64,000 bases of DNA, taken from NCBI RefSeq assembly GCF_004022215.1, contig NZ_SAUZ01000022.1, positions 1 to 64,000 of the forward strand, given 5' to 3'. Numbering within the stretch: the stretch's first letter is position 1; each line of letters opens with the position of its first letter. The position numbers and the translations under genes are program-made. Under the pieces are notes generated by a model. That model was given only the letters and a program-made list of their open reading frames with translations, searched no databases and was not told the origin of the DNA. This document shows positions 18,272 through 27,019 of the stretch, piece by piece. The stretch is from Paenirhodobacter populi (GTDB taxonomy: Bacteria; Pseudomonadota; Alphaproteobacteria; Rhodobacterales; Rhodobacteraceae).

Positions 18272-19827
18272 GCGGGTGGGCGGCGCCCGGATTTCTGATG
18301 TATGCGTGCCCCGGGCGAGCGGATGCGTTCGTTCTGGGCACGCTTTGCGCCCTGTTTGATACTGGCCTCCGCCGATGGGACGCTGGCCTGTTCGAGCCGC
18401 CCCCACATCATGCCCGCCATCAGCCACAGGAGCGGCAAAAGCGACGAATTCGGGATCAGGTCGATCAGATTCGCGCACAGGACGATGGTGATGCCCCCCT
18501 CGATGGCGCCGAATTCATAGCGCCTGTAGCGCAGCGCGGTGAAGATGACCGGCAGGCACAGCAGGCCGAAGATCCCCAAGTATCCGATCCAGCCCTTTTC
18601 CCCGATGATGATGATCCAGCTGCCATCGGGGATGCTGTCCCGTTTCCCGGTCTCGGCGTCGAAGGTCAGCTGGCGCCCCCAGCCGCCCCAGCCGGAAACG
18701 GGTTTCAGGTTCGCCCGTCCGAGGAGCACATCTTCCTGCTCCAGCCGGAAGCCGAGCGAACCCGCGCGTGCCGGGTTGAAGGAATAGACCGCCGTGACAA
18801 CCCTGTCGGCCGGGATCAGCCCGCTGCCGCGGGCCAGCGGATAAACCAGCACCATCGCCGCAATGACCAGGCCGAGCAGGAACTGCAGCCGGACAGGGAA
18901 GAACAGGACGACCGGCAGCAGGCCGAAAGCGATCATCGTGGCGCCCAGATTGCGCGAGACGGCCAGGCAGAAGGTGATCCACAGCGCCATGGCGAGCCAC
19001 ATCCACCGCTTGCCGCCGACATTGTTCCGCGCCAGCGCCGCCGCCGCCAGCGCCGCCATCGCGAGGAAGATCCCCACCCGCAACCCGTGGGCGAGGAAGA
19101 CGATCGGGCGATAGCCGTCCCGCAGGTGCTGCATCCAGTCATGGGCGAAGAAGCCGTAGAGCATGATGTTCAGCTTCGGGCTGATCCGCGTTTCCAGCAA
19201 CACGAGACACGCATAGACGGCACCGGACCAGGCCAGGACTTTCAGCATCTCGACCTGCGCCTCGCGCGAGCGCAGATAGTGCCGCCCTATGAAAAGGGGC
19301 AGGAGCATGACGAGCAGCGCTTTCCACAGCATGCCGACGTCGTAAGCGCTGAGACCCGGCACAATGCGCGCGGCGAAATAGAGCGGATCGCGATTGGTCA
19401 GCCAGCCCACGACCGAGTTGAGCATCAGAACACCGACGGCCAGCGGGATGATCAGGGCGATGCGCGAACCGTGGCGCCGGGCCATGGCCCGGCGACCGCC
19501 CGGACGGCCGTGTGCGGGCGCAGGACGGCCGTCGCCCTGTCCGGCCGTGGCCTGTCCGGCGGCGAGGGCGGCACGCCGGGCCTCCCTCGCCGCCTTCTCG
19601 GCCTCGCGGCGGTGCAGCAGCCATATTGCCGTCAGGGCGCAGAAGGCGGGCAGGGTATGTTTGTTGATCGCCGGCAGAGCCGGCAGACTGAAACCGACCC
19701 GCTCCGGGATGAACAGGTATCCCAGCACGATCGTCGCGATCAGGGCCGTTTCCGGGCGCAGCTTGCGAAACAGCACCCAGGTGACCAGTGGCCATGAATA
19801 AAGCACGATCTGGGCAAGAGCATACAT
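18238..19827 (-). CDS. Wzy/O-antigen-ligase-like EPS polymerase
   Basis: Multi-pass inner-membrane protein of 529 residues, with hydrophobic segments from residue 5 to about 470 and a long periplasmic loop near 330-400 (FRLEQEDVLLGRANLKPVSGWGGWGRQ). The loop's GWGGWGR motif and the following helices match the O-antigen ligase/Wzy-C family found in exosortase EPS loci. It would join flipped repeat units into chains. A cytoplasmic insert at about 75-120 is rich in alanine, arginine and glycine. The C-terminal 50 residues are basic and hydrophilic. Its last 34 bp overlap, in antisense, the end of the glycosidase-like gene. Start ATG at 19827. Confidence 0.8.
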   Translation of the reverse strand: MYALAQIVLYSWPLVTWVLFRKLRPETALIATIVLGYLFIPERVGFSLPALPAINKHTLPAFCALTAIWLLHRREAEKAAREARRAALAAGQATAGQGDGRPAPAHGRPGGRRAMARRHGSRIALIIPLAVGVLMLNSVVGWLTNRDPLYFAARIVPGLSAYDVGMLWKALLVMLLPLFIGRHYLRSREAQVEMLKVLAWSGAVYACLVLLETRISPKLNIMLYGFFAHDWMQHLRDGYRPIVFLAHGLRVGIFLAMAALAAAALARNNVGGKRWMWLAMALWITFCLAVSRNLGATMIAFGLLPVVLFFPVRLQFLLGLVIAAMVLVYPLARGSGLIPADRVVTAVYSFNPARAGSLGFRLEQEDVLLGRANLKPVSGWGGWGRQLTFDAETGKRDSIPDGSWIIIIGEKGWIGYLGIFGLLCLPVIFTALRYRRYEFGAIEGGITIVLCANLIDLIPNSSLLPLLWLMAGMMWGRLEQASVPSAEASIKQGAKRAQNERIRSPGARIHQKSGRRPPAQPGNSAPSNT

Positions 19828-19843
19828 CCGGTTCGTCCGAAGC

Positions 19844-19882
19844 TGGCCCCGGGGGGCGGTCGCAGTTGGCCCCGGGGGGCGG
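19844..19882 (+). repeat. 16-bp direct repeats between polymerase and TPR gene
   Basis: TGGCCCCGGGGGGCGG occurs at 19844-19859 and 19867-19882 (23-bp period), right in front of the polymerase start. The 238-bp region also holds the divergent promoter of the TPR-exosortase operon. The repeats could be operator sites or slipped duplications. Confidence 0.55.
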
Positions 19883-20065
19883 CTCCCCCAGAAATTTCAC
19901 GATCGGCCGGTTTTTGCGAGCCTAAAAACGGCTTCGTGAAACCGATGTCGAAACAGTGCTGGTATAAATCTTTCATGCAGGTTTCTTATGCTATCGCTTT
20001 GTGCGATATGGCTCTTGCCGACGGAAGCGGCGCAGCGGCCGGGCAAGGGATTCTGGAGGATTGAC

Positions 20066-22522
20066 TTGAGGAAGATCATTCTGGCGATCATCGCCGTGCT
20101 GGTCGTCGGCGGGGGTGTCCTGCTGGCAACGGCGGACAGCAAGGGACAGAAGGCGGTCAAGGCTTTCGCTTCCGCACAGGCTTTCGTCGAAAAAGGGGAT
20201 ACGCCGCGCGCGCTGATCGAGCTGCGCAACGCCTTGCGGAACGATCCCGACATGCGCGAGGCGCGGCTGATGTTCGCGGATCTGCTGTTTCAGTCCGGGC
20301 GTCGGGCGGATGCCTTCGGCCAGTATCGCCAGCTCTATCTGAAGAACCCCGAGGATATCGACGCGGCCCGCAAGCTCGCGCTGATCGCCTTTGACGGCAT
20401 GGCCTGGGACGATGCGCGGGAATATGGCGATGCGGTCCTGGCCAAGGACCCCGATGACGCGGAAATCCAGGCGGTCGTCGCCGGGCTCGATTACCGCGAC
20501 GCGGTCAACGCCAAGGACGAAGACGCGATCGCCCGGGCCGTCGAGACCGAAAAATCCCTGCTGGCACAGAATCCCGGCCTGCTTCAGGCGCGCCGCCTGG
20601 TGATTGCCGATGCGATCCGCTCCGGCGACACGGACCGCGCGCTGGCGCTGACCGACGAGGGGCTGGCCGGCCATCCGGACGACCGGGATCTGAACAACAC
20701 GCGGCTTTTCGTGCTCGAGAAGCTCGGGCGGATGGGCGAGCTGGAACAGCAGCTTCTGGCGATGGTGGCGCGCTATCCGGATGACGAGGAACTCGGCCGC
20801 ACGCTGGTGCGGTTCTACGTCAAGGAAGGGCGGATCGACGACGCGGAAAAGATCCTGCGCGCGACGATCGACCCGGACAGCGACAGGATCGAGCCGCGGA
20901 TGGTGCTGATGCGCTTTCTCGCCGAGGTGCGCTCGCCCGAGGCGATGCGCGACGAATTGACGAAGATCCTGGCCGAGGATCCGTTGCCCAGGGATGTGGC
21001 GGCCGATCCGGTGGCGTTCCGCGCGCTCAAGGCGCAGGCGGATTTCACCCTGGGCGGGCGCGATCAGGGGATGGCCGAGCTTGAGGGGCTGATCAAGGGC
21101 GCCGAACCCTCGGCCGAGATCGACGGGGTGAAGGTGCAGCTTGCCCGGATGCGGCAGGCGACGGGCAATTCCGTCGGTGCCCGCGCGCTGGTCGAGGAGG
21201 TTCTGGCCCGCGATCCGAGCCAGGTCGACGCGATGAAGCTCAAGGCGAACTGGCTGGTCGAGGAGGACAAGACCGAGGCGGCGATCACGCTGCTGCGCGA
21301 TGCGCTGTCCGACCGGCCGAACGATGCGCAGATCATGATGCTGCTGTCGCGGGCCTATGAACGCGAGGGGCGGCCGGAACTGATGGCGGACATGATGTCG
21401 CGGGCGGTGGATGTGTCGAACCAGGCGCCGGGGGAATCGCTGACCTATGCGCGCTGGCTGTTCCAGCAGGGGCAATATGCCTCGGCCGAGACCATCCTTG
21501 TCAACGCGCTGCGCCGGCAGCCGGTGAACCTGCCGCTGCTGGAGACGCTCGGCCGGACCCATGTGGCGATGAAGGACTGGGCGCGGGCGCAGCAGGATGT
21601 CGATGCGATCGAATCGCGCTTCGACACCGATCAGGCCCGCAAGGTCGCGCAGGAACTGCGGGCGCAGGTCCTGTCGGGGCAGGGGCGCAACGACGAATTG
21701 TCGCAGCTTCTGGACCAGATGTCGCGCGATCCGGACAGCGAGCTGGCGGCGCGGCTGGCGATGATCCGCACCACGGTGTCGGGCGGGCGGCTGGACCAGG
21801 CGCTGAGCGAGGCGCAGGCGCTGGCCGCGGACAAGCCCGATGCGCCGGCGGCGGCGCTGCTGGTGGCGCAGATCCGGCTGGCGCAGGGCGATACCGCGGG
21901 GGCGATGGATGGGGTTCGCGCCATTCTGGCCGCGCATGGGGATTTCCTGCCCGGCTGGCTGGCGCTGCAGGCCATGCAGACACGGGCCGGCGCGTTCGAC
22001 GACGCGCTGGCGACCGTGAATGCGGGGCTGGAAAAGCTGCCGGATAATCGCAGCCTGGTGCTGAGCAAGGCCTTCCTGCTTGAAAAGAAGGGCGACATCG
22101 ACGGCGCCATCGCGATCTACGAGGCGGGTTATGCCGCCAATTCGGACGATCTTCTGGTGGCGAACAATCTGGCCAGCCTGCTCGCCTCGACGCGGGATGA
22201 TCAGGAAAGCCTCGATCGCGCCTGGACGGTGGCGCGGCGTCTGAACGGCACGCAGGTTCCGGCCTTCCTGGATACCTATGGCTGGATCTCCTTCCGGCGG
22301 GGGGATACGGCGGGCGCGCTTTCGGCGCTGGAAAAGGCGGCCAAGGGGTTGCCCGACGATCCGGCGGTGGCCTATCACCTTGGCCGGGCCTATGCCGCGC
22401 AGGGCAGGAAAGAGGCCGCGGCCGAGGAATATGACCGTGCCGACGCCCTGCTGTCGAAAGGCGCGGTCGGCTATCCGAACCTGGCGCAGGATCTGGTGCG
22501 GGCGCGGGCGCAGATCAACTGA
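20066..22522 (+). CDS. Exosortase/EPS-associated TPR-repeat protein (PrsT-like)
   Basis: An 818-residue protein with one N-terminal helix (IILAIIAVLVVGGGVLL) and then about 20 tetratricopeptide repeats from residue 35 to the end (for example GDTPRALIELRNALRNDPDMREARL). It matches the PEP-CTERM/exosortase-system TPR protein family, a periplasmic scaffold thought to support EPS assembly or export. Named family members are lipoproteins, but here I see no lipobox cysteine, so it is probably held by an uncleaved anchor. I chose the TTG at 20066 because GGAGGA lies 5 nt upstream; the in-frame ATG at 19988 lacks a ribosome site. First gene of a plus-strand operon ending with the exosortase. Confidence 0.82.
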   Translation: MRKIILAIIAVLVVGGGVLLATADSKGQKAVKAFASAQAFVEKGDTPRALIELRNALRNDPDMREARLMFADLLFQSGRRADAFGQYRQLYLKNPEDIDAARKLALIAFDGMAWDDAREYGDAVLAKDPDDAEIQAVVAGLDYRDAVNAKDEDAIARAVETEKSLLAQNPGLLQARRLVIADAIRSGDTDRALALTDEGLAGHPDDRDLNNTRLFVLEKLGRMGELEQQLLAMVARYPDDEELGRTLVRFYVKEGRIDDAEKILRATIDPDSDRIEPRMVLMRFLAEVRSPEAMRDELTKILAEDPLPRDVAADPVAFRALKAQADFTLGGRDQGMAELEGLIKGAEPSAEIDGVKVQLARMRQATGNSVGARALVEEVLARDPSQVDAMKLKANWLVEEDKTEAAITLLRDALSDRPNDAQIMMLLSRAYEREGRPELMADMMSRAVDVSNQAPGESLTYARWLFQQGQYASAETILVNALRRQPVNLPLLETLGRTHVAMKDWARAQQDVDAIESRFDTDQARKVAQELRAQVLSGQGRNDELSQLLDQMSRDPDSELAARLAMIRTTVSGGRLDQALSEAQALAADKPDAPAAALLVAQIRLAQGDTAGAMDGVRAILAAHGDFLPGWLALQAMQTRAGAFDDALATVNAGLEKLPDNRSLVLSKAFLLEKKGDIDGAIAIYEAGYAANSDDLLVANNLASLLASTRDDQESLDRAWTVARRLNGTQVPAFLDTYGWISFRRGDTAGALSALEKAAKGLPDDPAVAYHLGRAYAAQGRKEAAAEEYDRADALLSKGAVGYPNLAQDLVRARAQIN

Positions 22523-22647
22523 GCCCGCCGGAGGTGTGACTTTCTGTGCGGGTGGCGCGTAAAAAAGCCGCCCGTGCCGGAAAACGGGTTTTGACCGGGG
22601 CATGTCTTCCTGTAGGCTGCCCAAAAACCAATAAGGCAGAACGAGGC

Positions 22648-23238
22648 ATGTCCAGAATCAAGTCCCTTATCATCGCGGTCGCGATGCTTCTTGCGCCGCA
22701 GCTGGCCACCGCTTACGTGATCACGCCCGGCGACACGCTGCAGGTCGATGTGCTCGAGGATCCGAGCCTCAGCCGCGCCGTTCTGGTGCTGCCCGACGGA
22801 TCGGTCAACTTCCCCGGCGCCGGTTCGATCAGCGTCGGCGGGAAAAGCCCCGTCGCGGCGCAGGATCTGATCGCCAACCGGCTGGCCTCGGAATTCGCGG
22901 CCAAGCCGTCCGTCTATGTCAGCGTCGCGGGTCTGTCGCCCAGCTCGCAGAAAGACCTGCTGGAAAAGCCCAAGAACATCTACATCATGGGCGAAATCAA
23001 CAAGCCGGGCATCGTCGAGGCCGAACAGGGGATCACCCTGCTGCAGGCGATCGCGCAGGCCGGCGGCTTCACCCGCTTCGCGGCGACCAAGCGGGTCGAG
23101 CTGCACCGCCCCGACCTGCGGGCCGGGACCGAGCGGGTCTTCATCTTCGACTACCGCACCGGGAAGGGCATTTCCGGCGCCACCCCCTTGCTCAAGGGAG
23201 ACGTGATCGTCATTCCCGAACGCCGCCTGTTCGAATGA
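22648..23238 (+). CDS. Wza-like polysaccharide export protein (Poly_export/SLBB)
   Basis: Periplasmic/outer-membrane export component of 196 residues. A signal peptide (SLIIAVAMLLAPQLATA) is followed by the Poly_export domain opening YVITPGDTLQVDVLEDPSLS. An SLBB domain then shows KNIYIMGEINKPGIVEAE and AIAQAGGFTRFAATKRVELHR. It ends with LKGDVIVIPERRLFE, the usual closing motif. There is no lipobox cysteine and no long C-terminal helix, so it is the short form that must rely on a separate outer-membrane barrel; the next gene supplies a candidate. ATG at 22648 has ACGAGG upstream. Confidence 0.88.
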   Translation: MSRIKSLIIAVAMLLAPQLATAYVITPGDTLQVDVLEDPSLSRAVLVLPDGSVNFPGAGSISVGGKSPVAAQDLIANRLASEFAAKPSVYVSVAGLSPSSQKDLLEKPKNIYIMGEINKPGIVEAEQGITLLQAIAQAGGFTRFAATKRVELHRPDLRAGTERVFIFDYRTGKGISGATPLLKGDVIVIPERRLFE

Positions 23239-23260
23239 GGGCGGTCTCGTGGGGAAACAG

Positions 23261-24622
23261 ATGAGACCTGTCCGGTGGCGGCGGGCCGCGGTCTGCGGTC
23301 TCGTCGCGGCCGGGATATCGGGTACACAGGGTCTGGCGCAGGATCAGGCCGGGGGAACGCACAGCACGATCAGCACCTCCATCGGGGTGGAGGCGGGGCG
23401 CAACCTCGACCTCGATCCCGGCGCGAAGGACAAGAGCGCCCGGCTCTACGGAACGCTTGGCTACGCCTATGAGATGCGCACGCGCGTGACGCAGCTGTCC
23501 TTCAGCGCGAGCATCCGGCCGCAGACCGATGACGACAACGGCGACGGGCTGTTTCCGCAGGCGTCGTTGCGGTGGTCCCATGAAACGGCGCGGATGCGGT
23601 TCTCTTTCAATGCCAGCCATGTCGAAGCGAAGGTCACCGACCAGAGCATCGCCTATGACGAGACGACCGGCCAGATCCTGAACTACGACACTTCGGGCAC
23701 GCGTATCTCGAACCGGTTCGGCGCGGCGGTCGAGGGCGGGATCGACATGCCGCTTGGCTATACGATCCGGGTCGACCGCAGCGAAGTCGACTATCGTGAC
23801 ACATCGGAAGGCAGCAACAACAATCCGAGCACATCAACGGGTTTGCAGGCTGCCTTGCGGGCCGATGTCTCGTCGATGACACAGCTCAACCTGACGCTGG
23901 ATCATCGTTACTATGAAACGGAAGGCGATAGATCCCTGCGCAATCGCACGACCGACCTGGCGTCGATCGGATTGCAGCAGCGCATCGATGCGCTGACCTC
24001 GTTCAACGGCTCGATCGGCAAGGAATGGATCGATACCAAGCGTATCGACGTGCCGGACAAAAGCCTGAACGGGCTGATCTTTAGCCTGGGGGTGGAGAGG
24101 CTGGATACGCTCGGCTCCTATCGGGTCGACTTCGCCCAGTCCCAGACCGAAAACGGCAATCGGCAGTCCTTTACCGTGGGGCGCGACCGCGAAACGATGT
24201 TCGGCAGGTTCTCCGGTGGTGTCGGCGCAAGCCGGGGCGAGGAGGGCGATACCGACTGGATTGGCAATCTGGCTTACAGGACGGAATTGCCGCGCGATAC
24301 GCTGAGCGCCAACATGAGCCGGTCCGTCACGACTGACAATGACGGGGATGATGTCGTCGTGACCCGGGTTTCGGCCGGACTTGGCCACAAGCTGAGCGAG
24401 GTGAACGGGCTCAACTTCGGCCTCACGGCGTCGATCACGGAATATGCGACCTATGACAAGAACCGTCTGGATGCGACGATCTCTTACGAGCATATGCTGG
24501 TCAAGGATGTGAGCCTGGAGGCGGGGGTGAAACTCGGGATTGCCAAGACCACTGATCAGGAACAGGCGCGTTCGCAATCCGTGTTCCTCAGCCTGTCGCG
24601 GAGTTTCGATTTCCTGCACTGA
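23261..24622 (+). CDS. Outer-membrane beta-barrel protein of exosortase EPS locus
   Basis: A 453-residue protein with a signal peptide (about 1-30, ending GLAQDQ). The rest is a run of amphipathic beta strands with alternating aromatic/polar residues (GTLGYAYEMRTRVTQLSFSA, RISNRFGAAVEG, LDHRYYETEGDRS). It ends in a strand finishing SLSRSFDFLH, close to the C-terminal aromatic pattern of outer-membrane proteins. It corresponds to the uncharacterised PEP-CTERM-associated barrel family found next to the export protein. The probable role is the outer-membrane pore for EPS. Start ATG at 23261 with GGGGA upstream; a GTG at 23249 is also in frame. Confidence 0.78.
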   Translation: MRPVRWRRAAVCGLVAAGISGTQGLAQDQAGGTHSTISTSIGVEAGRNLDLDPGAKDKSARLYGTLGYAYEMRTRVTQLSFSASIRPQTDDDNGDGLFPQASLRWSHETARMRFSFNASHVEAKVTDQSIAYDETTGQILNYDTSGTRISNRFGAAVEGGIDMPLGYTIRVDRSEVDYRDTSEGSNNNPSTSTGLQAALRADVSSMTQLNLTLDHRYYETEGDRSLRNRTTDLASIGLQQRIDALTSFNGSIGKEWIDTKRIDVPDKSLNGLIFSLGVERLDTLGSYRVDFAQSQTENGNRQSFTVGRDRETMFGRFSGGVGASRGEEGDTDWIGNLAYRTELPRDTLSANMSRSVTTDNDGDDVVVTRVSAGLGHKLSEVNGLNFGLTASITEYATYDKNRLDATISYEHMLVKDVSLEAGVKLGIAKTTDQEQARSQSVFLSLSRSFDFLH

Positions 24623-24628
24623 AATCGC

Positions 24629-25294
24629 ATGGCGGCCATGGCCGTGATGCGCAAGGGGTTCTGGATGCGCCTGCCGTCGTTGCCTGTCGTTCTGATCGTG
24701 CTGGCGGCGGCCTGCATCCTGCCCGAAGCGGCCATCCACCTGTTCCCCTATCCGGATCTGGTGCGCGGGCGGCTGATCCAGAATTTCGCCTTCTGGCCGG
24801 GACTGGTGAAGGGGTGGCATGCGAATTACCCGGGTCAGGCGGAACTGATGTTCCTGAGCTATGGCTTTCTGCATGCCGGGGTCACGCATCTGCTGTTCAA
24901 CATGATCACGCTGATTTCGCTTGGCAGGCCGCTGGCCGAGGAACTGGGGCAGGGGAAATTCCTGCTGCTGTATCTGCTGGCGCAGCTTGGCGGGGGGGCG
25001 GGATATGCGTTGCTGACGACGCAGACCGCGCCGATGGTGGGGGCCTCGGGGGCGCTGTTCGGGCTGGCGGGGGCGCTTTTGTGGACCCGTCTGCGCGAGG
25101 GATTGCGGGATCTGACCCCGGTCGAGGCGCTGCGCGACATCGCCTGGCCGGTGGCGCTGCTGATCGGCATGAATGTGGTGATGTATGTCGCGCTGGACGG
25201 GCGGCTGGCCTGGGAAACGCATCTTGGCGGATTTCTGGCGGGGGCGGCGGCGATGGCCGTATTGTGGCGCCGCCCCGACGACGCCTCCGCGTGA
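24629..25294 (+). CDS. Rhomboid-family intramembrane serine protease
   Basis: A 221-residue membrane protein of about six helices. The rhomboid features are complete: YGFLHAGVTHLLFNM (the His-x(3)-Asn helix), GASGALFGLAGA with nucleophile Ser140, and ETHLGGFLAG with catalytic His198. It would cut transmembrane segments of other membrane proteins. It lies between the outer-membrane barrel (6-nt gap) and the exosortase. Rhomboids can process C-terminal sorting tails (rhombosortase for GlyGly-CTERM), so a role beside the exosortase is possible, but I see no GlyGly-CTERM protein here. Several in-frame ATGs exist (24629, 24638, 24647) and the start is uncertain. Confidence 0.85.
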   Translation: MAAMAVMRKGFWMRLPSLPVVLIVLAAACILPEAAIHLFPYPDLVRGRLIQNFAFWPGLVKGWHANYPGQAELMFLSYGFLHAGVTHLLFNMITLISLGRPLAEELGQGKFLLLYLLAQLGGGAGYALLTTQTAPMVGASGALFGLAGALLWTRLREGLRDLTPVEALRDIAWPVALLIGMNVVMYVALDGRLAWETHLGGFLAGAAAMAVLWRRPDDASA

Positions 25295-25418
25295 AGGGCC
25301 GTTCCGGCGGCGCGGGCGGTCACATTTTCGCAAATGCAGAAATTTACCACGGCTTCGCTTTGTCTGGCGGTTAAACTGGGCTAATAGATCATGAATGCCT
25401 CCCCAGCCGGAAACCGTC

Positions 25419-27011
25419 ATGTCCGATACCAGTCTGCCTCTTTCGCGCGCCTCGATGCTTGGCCGGGTCGCGGGACCGTTCTGGTTGCTGATCGCGACCG
25501 CGGCGGCGCTCATCTATTTCCATGAAGGGTTCAATGCGCTTCTGGCGGCCTGGTCGACGCCCGAATACAGCCACGGCCCGGTCATTCCGCTGCTCTCGGC
25601 CTTCATGTTCCTGCAGGAGCTGAAATACGCGCCGATCCGCACCGGCCCGGTCAACCGCTGGCCGGGGATCGCGCTGCTGGTGTTTGCGATGGCGCTCGGC
25701 GCGCTTGGCAAGTTTTCCCAGATCGACGACGTGGTCGCCTATGCGATCATCCTCTGGGTGGGGTCGATGCTGCTGATTTCCTTCGGCTGGAACCAGGGCA
25801 GGCTTTTCTGGGTGCCGGTGCTGCATCTGGTCTACATGCTGCCGCTGCCGGGGGTGGTCTATTACAAGCTCTCGACCTTCCTGCAGGGCGTGTCGTCCGA
25901 ACTCGGCGTCTGGTTCCTGCATCTGCTGAACGTGCCGGTCTTCCTTGACGGCAATATCATCGACCTCGGCGTGCTGAAGATGCATGTGGCCGAGGCCTGT
26001 TCGGGGCTGCGCTACCTGTTCCCGATCATGTCGTTTTCCTACGTGTTTTCGGTGCTCTACCGGGGGCCGTGGTGGCACAAGGCGGTGCTGCTGCTGGCCG
26101 CCGCGCCGATCACCGTGCTGATGAATTCGGTGCGGATCGCGATCGCCGGCTGGCTGGTGCAATATCTGGGTGAAAGCCACCTTGAGGGGTTCCAGCATTT
26201 CTTCGAGGGCTGGGTGATCTTCATGGCCTCGGTCATCCTCCTGTTCGGCCTCGCCTGGGTGATGCTGAAGCTGCAGGACAGCACCATGTCCCTGCCCGAG
26301 GCGCTGAACCTCGATTTTTCGGGGCTCTGGCCGCAGTTCAAGCGGCTCGGTCTGGTCGAGCCGTCGAAGGGCATGATCGGCGCGGCGCTGATCCTGCTCG
26401 CCGCCGCCGCCGCTTGGGAACTGCGCCCGGTGCCGGAGCCGGTCGCGATCAACCGCGAGCCTTTCGCGCTGTATCCCCGGACGCTGGGTGAATGGCAGTC
26501 GCGGCCGATGGAACGGCTGAGCGATGCGGTGTCGCGGACGCTCGGCGCCGACGATTATTACGGTGCGAGCTTTTCCCGCAGCCCGAACGAACCCTCGGTC
26601 GAGTTCTTCTCGGCCTTCTACAAGGACCAGACCAAGGGCGGCACCCATTCGCCCGAGATCTGCCTGCCGAGCGCGGGCTGGGAAATCGCCCGTCTGGACC
26701 GGGTCGATGTGGGTCCCGAGCTGGGGCTGGGCGAACCCTACCGCCTGAACCGCGCGATCATCCAGAAGGGCGAGGCCAAGATGCTGGTCTACTACTGGTT
26801 CGAGCAGCACGGCCGCCATGTTGCCTGGGATTTCGAGGCGAAGCTGATGCTGCTGTGGGACGGCTTCACCATCCAGCGCACCGATGGCGCGCTGGTGCGC
26901 CTGACCACGGTGATCCTGCCCGGCGAGAACGAGGATCATGCCGAGGCGCGGTTGCAGGACATGTTCCTGAAGACCATCGCGGTGTTGCCGCAGTTCGTGC
27001 CGGGACGGTGA
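25419..27011 (+). CDS. xrtD: Exosortase (XrtD type) fused to EpsI domain
   Basis: Membrane transpeptidase-like enzyme that recognises C-terminal PEP-CTERM-like signals and attaches or processes exported proteins. It has 530 residues. The first 300 are eight or so helices with catalytic residues in order: Cys194 (EACSGLRYL), Arg239 (NSVRIAIAG) and His260 (FQHFFEGW). Residues 320-530 are an EpsI domain (GTHSPEICLPSAGWEI, YYWFEQHGRHV). In alphaproteobacteria, exosortase-EpsI fusions of this kind (XrtD) pair with VPLPA-CTERM substrates, five of which lie at 37.7-46.5 kb. I prefer the ATG at 25419; ATG 25395 is an alternative. It closes the TPR-export-barrel-rhomboid operon. Confidence 0.9.
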   Translation: MSDTSLPLSRASMLGRVAGPFWLLIATAAALIYFHEGFNALLAAWSTPEYSHGPVIPLLSAFMFLQELKYAPIRTGPVNRWPGIALLVFAMALGALGKFSQIDDVVAYAIILWVGSMLLISFGWNQGRLFWVPVLHLVYMLPLPGVVYYKLSTFLQGVSSELGVWFLHLLNVPVFLDGNIIDLGVLKMHVAEACSGLRYLFPIMSFSYVFSVLYRGPWWHKAVLLLAAAPITVLMNSVRIAIAGWLVQYLGESHLEGFQHFFEGWVIFMASVILLFGLAWVMLKLQDSTMSLPEALNLDFSGLWPQFKRLGLVEPSKGMIGAALILLAAAAAWELRPVPEPVAINREPFALYPRTLGEWQSRPMERLSDAVSRTLGADDYYGASFSRSPNEPSVEFFSAFYKDQTKGGTHSPEICLPSAGWEIARLDRVDVGPELGLGEPYRLNRAIIQKGEAKMLVYYWFEQHGRHVAWDFEAKLMLLWDGFTIQRTDGALVRLTTVILPGENEDHAEARLQDMFLKTIAVLPQFVPGR

Positions 27012-27019
27012 GGGATGCC

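Noticed and set aside
15014-18478. 1154-codon open frame on the minus strand opposite the glycosidase-like gene
   Set aside because: It is an antisense shadow of GC-rich coding DNA: arginine/histidine/proline-rich, no domain, no ribosome site; the plus-strand frame has a signal peptide and catalytic motifs.
24629-25294. Calling the rhomboid a rhombosortase
   Set aside because: No GlyGly-CTERM substrate is visible in the window, so only the general rhomboid family is supported.
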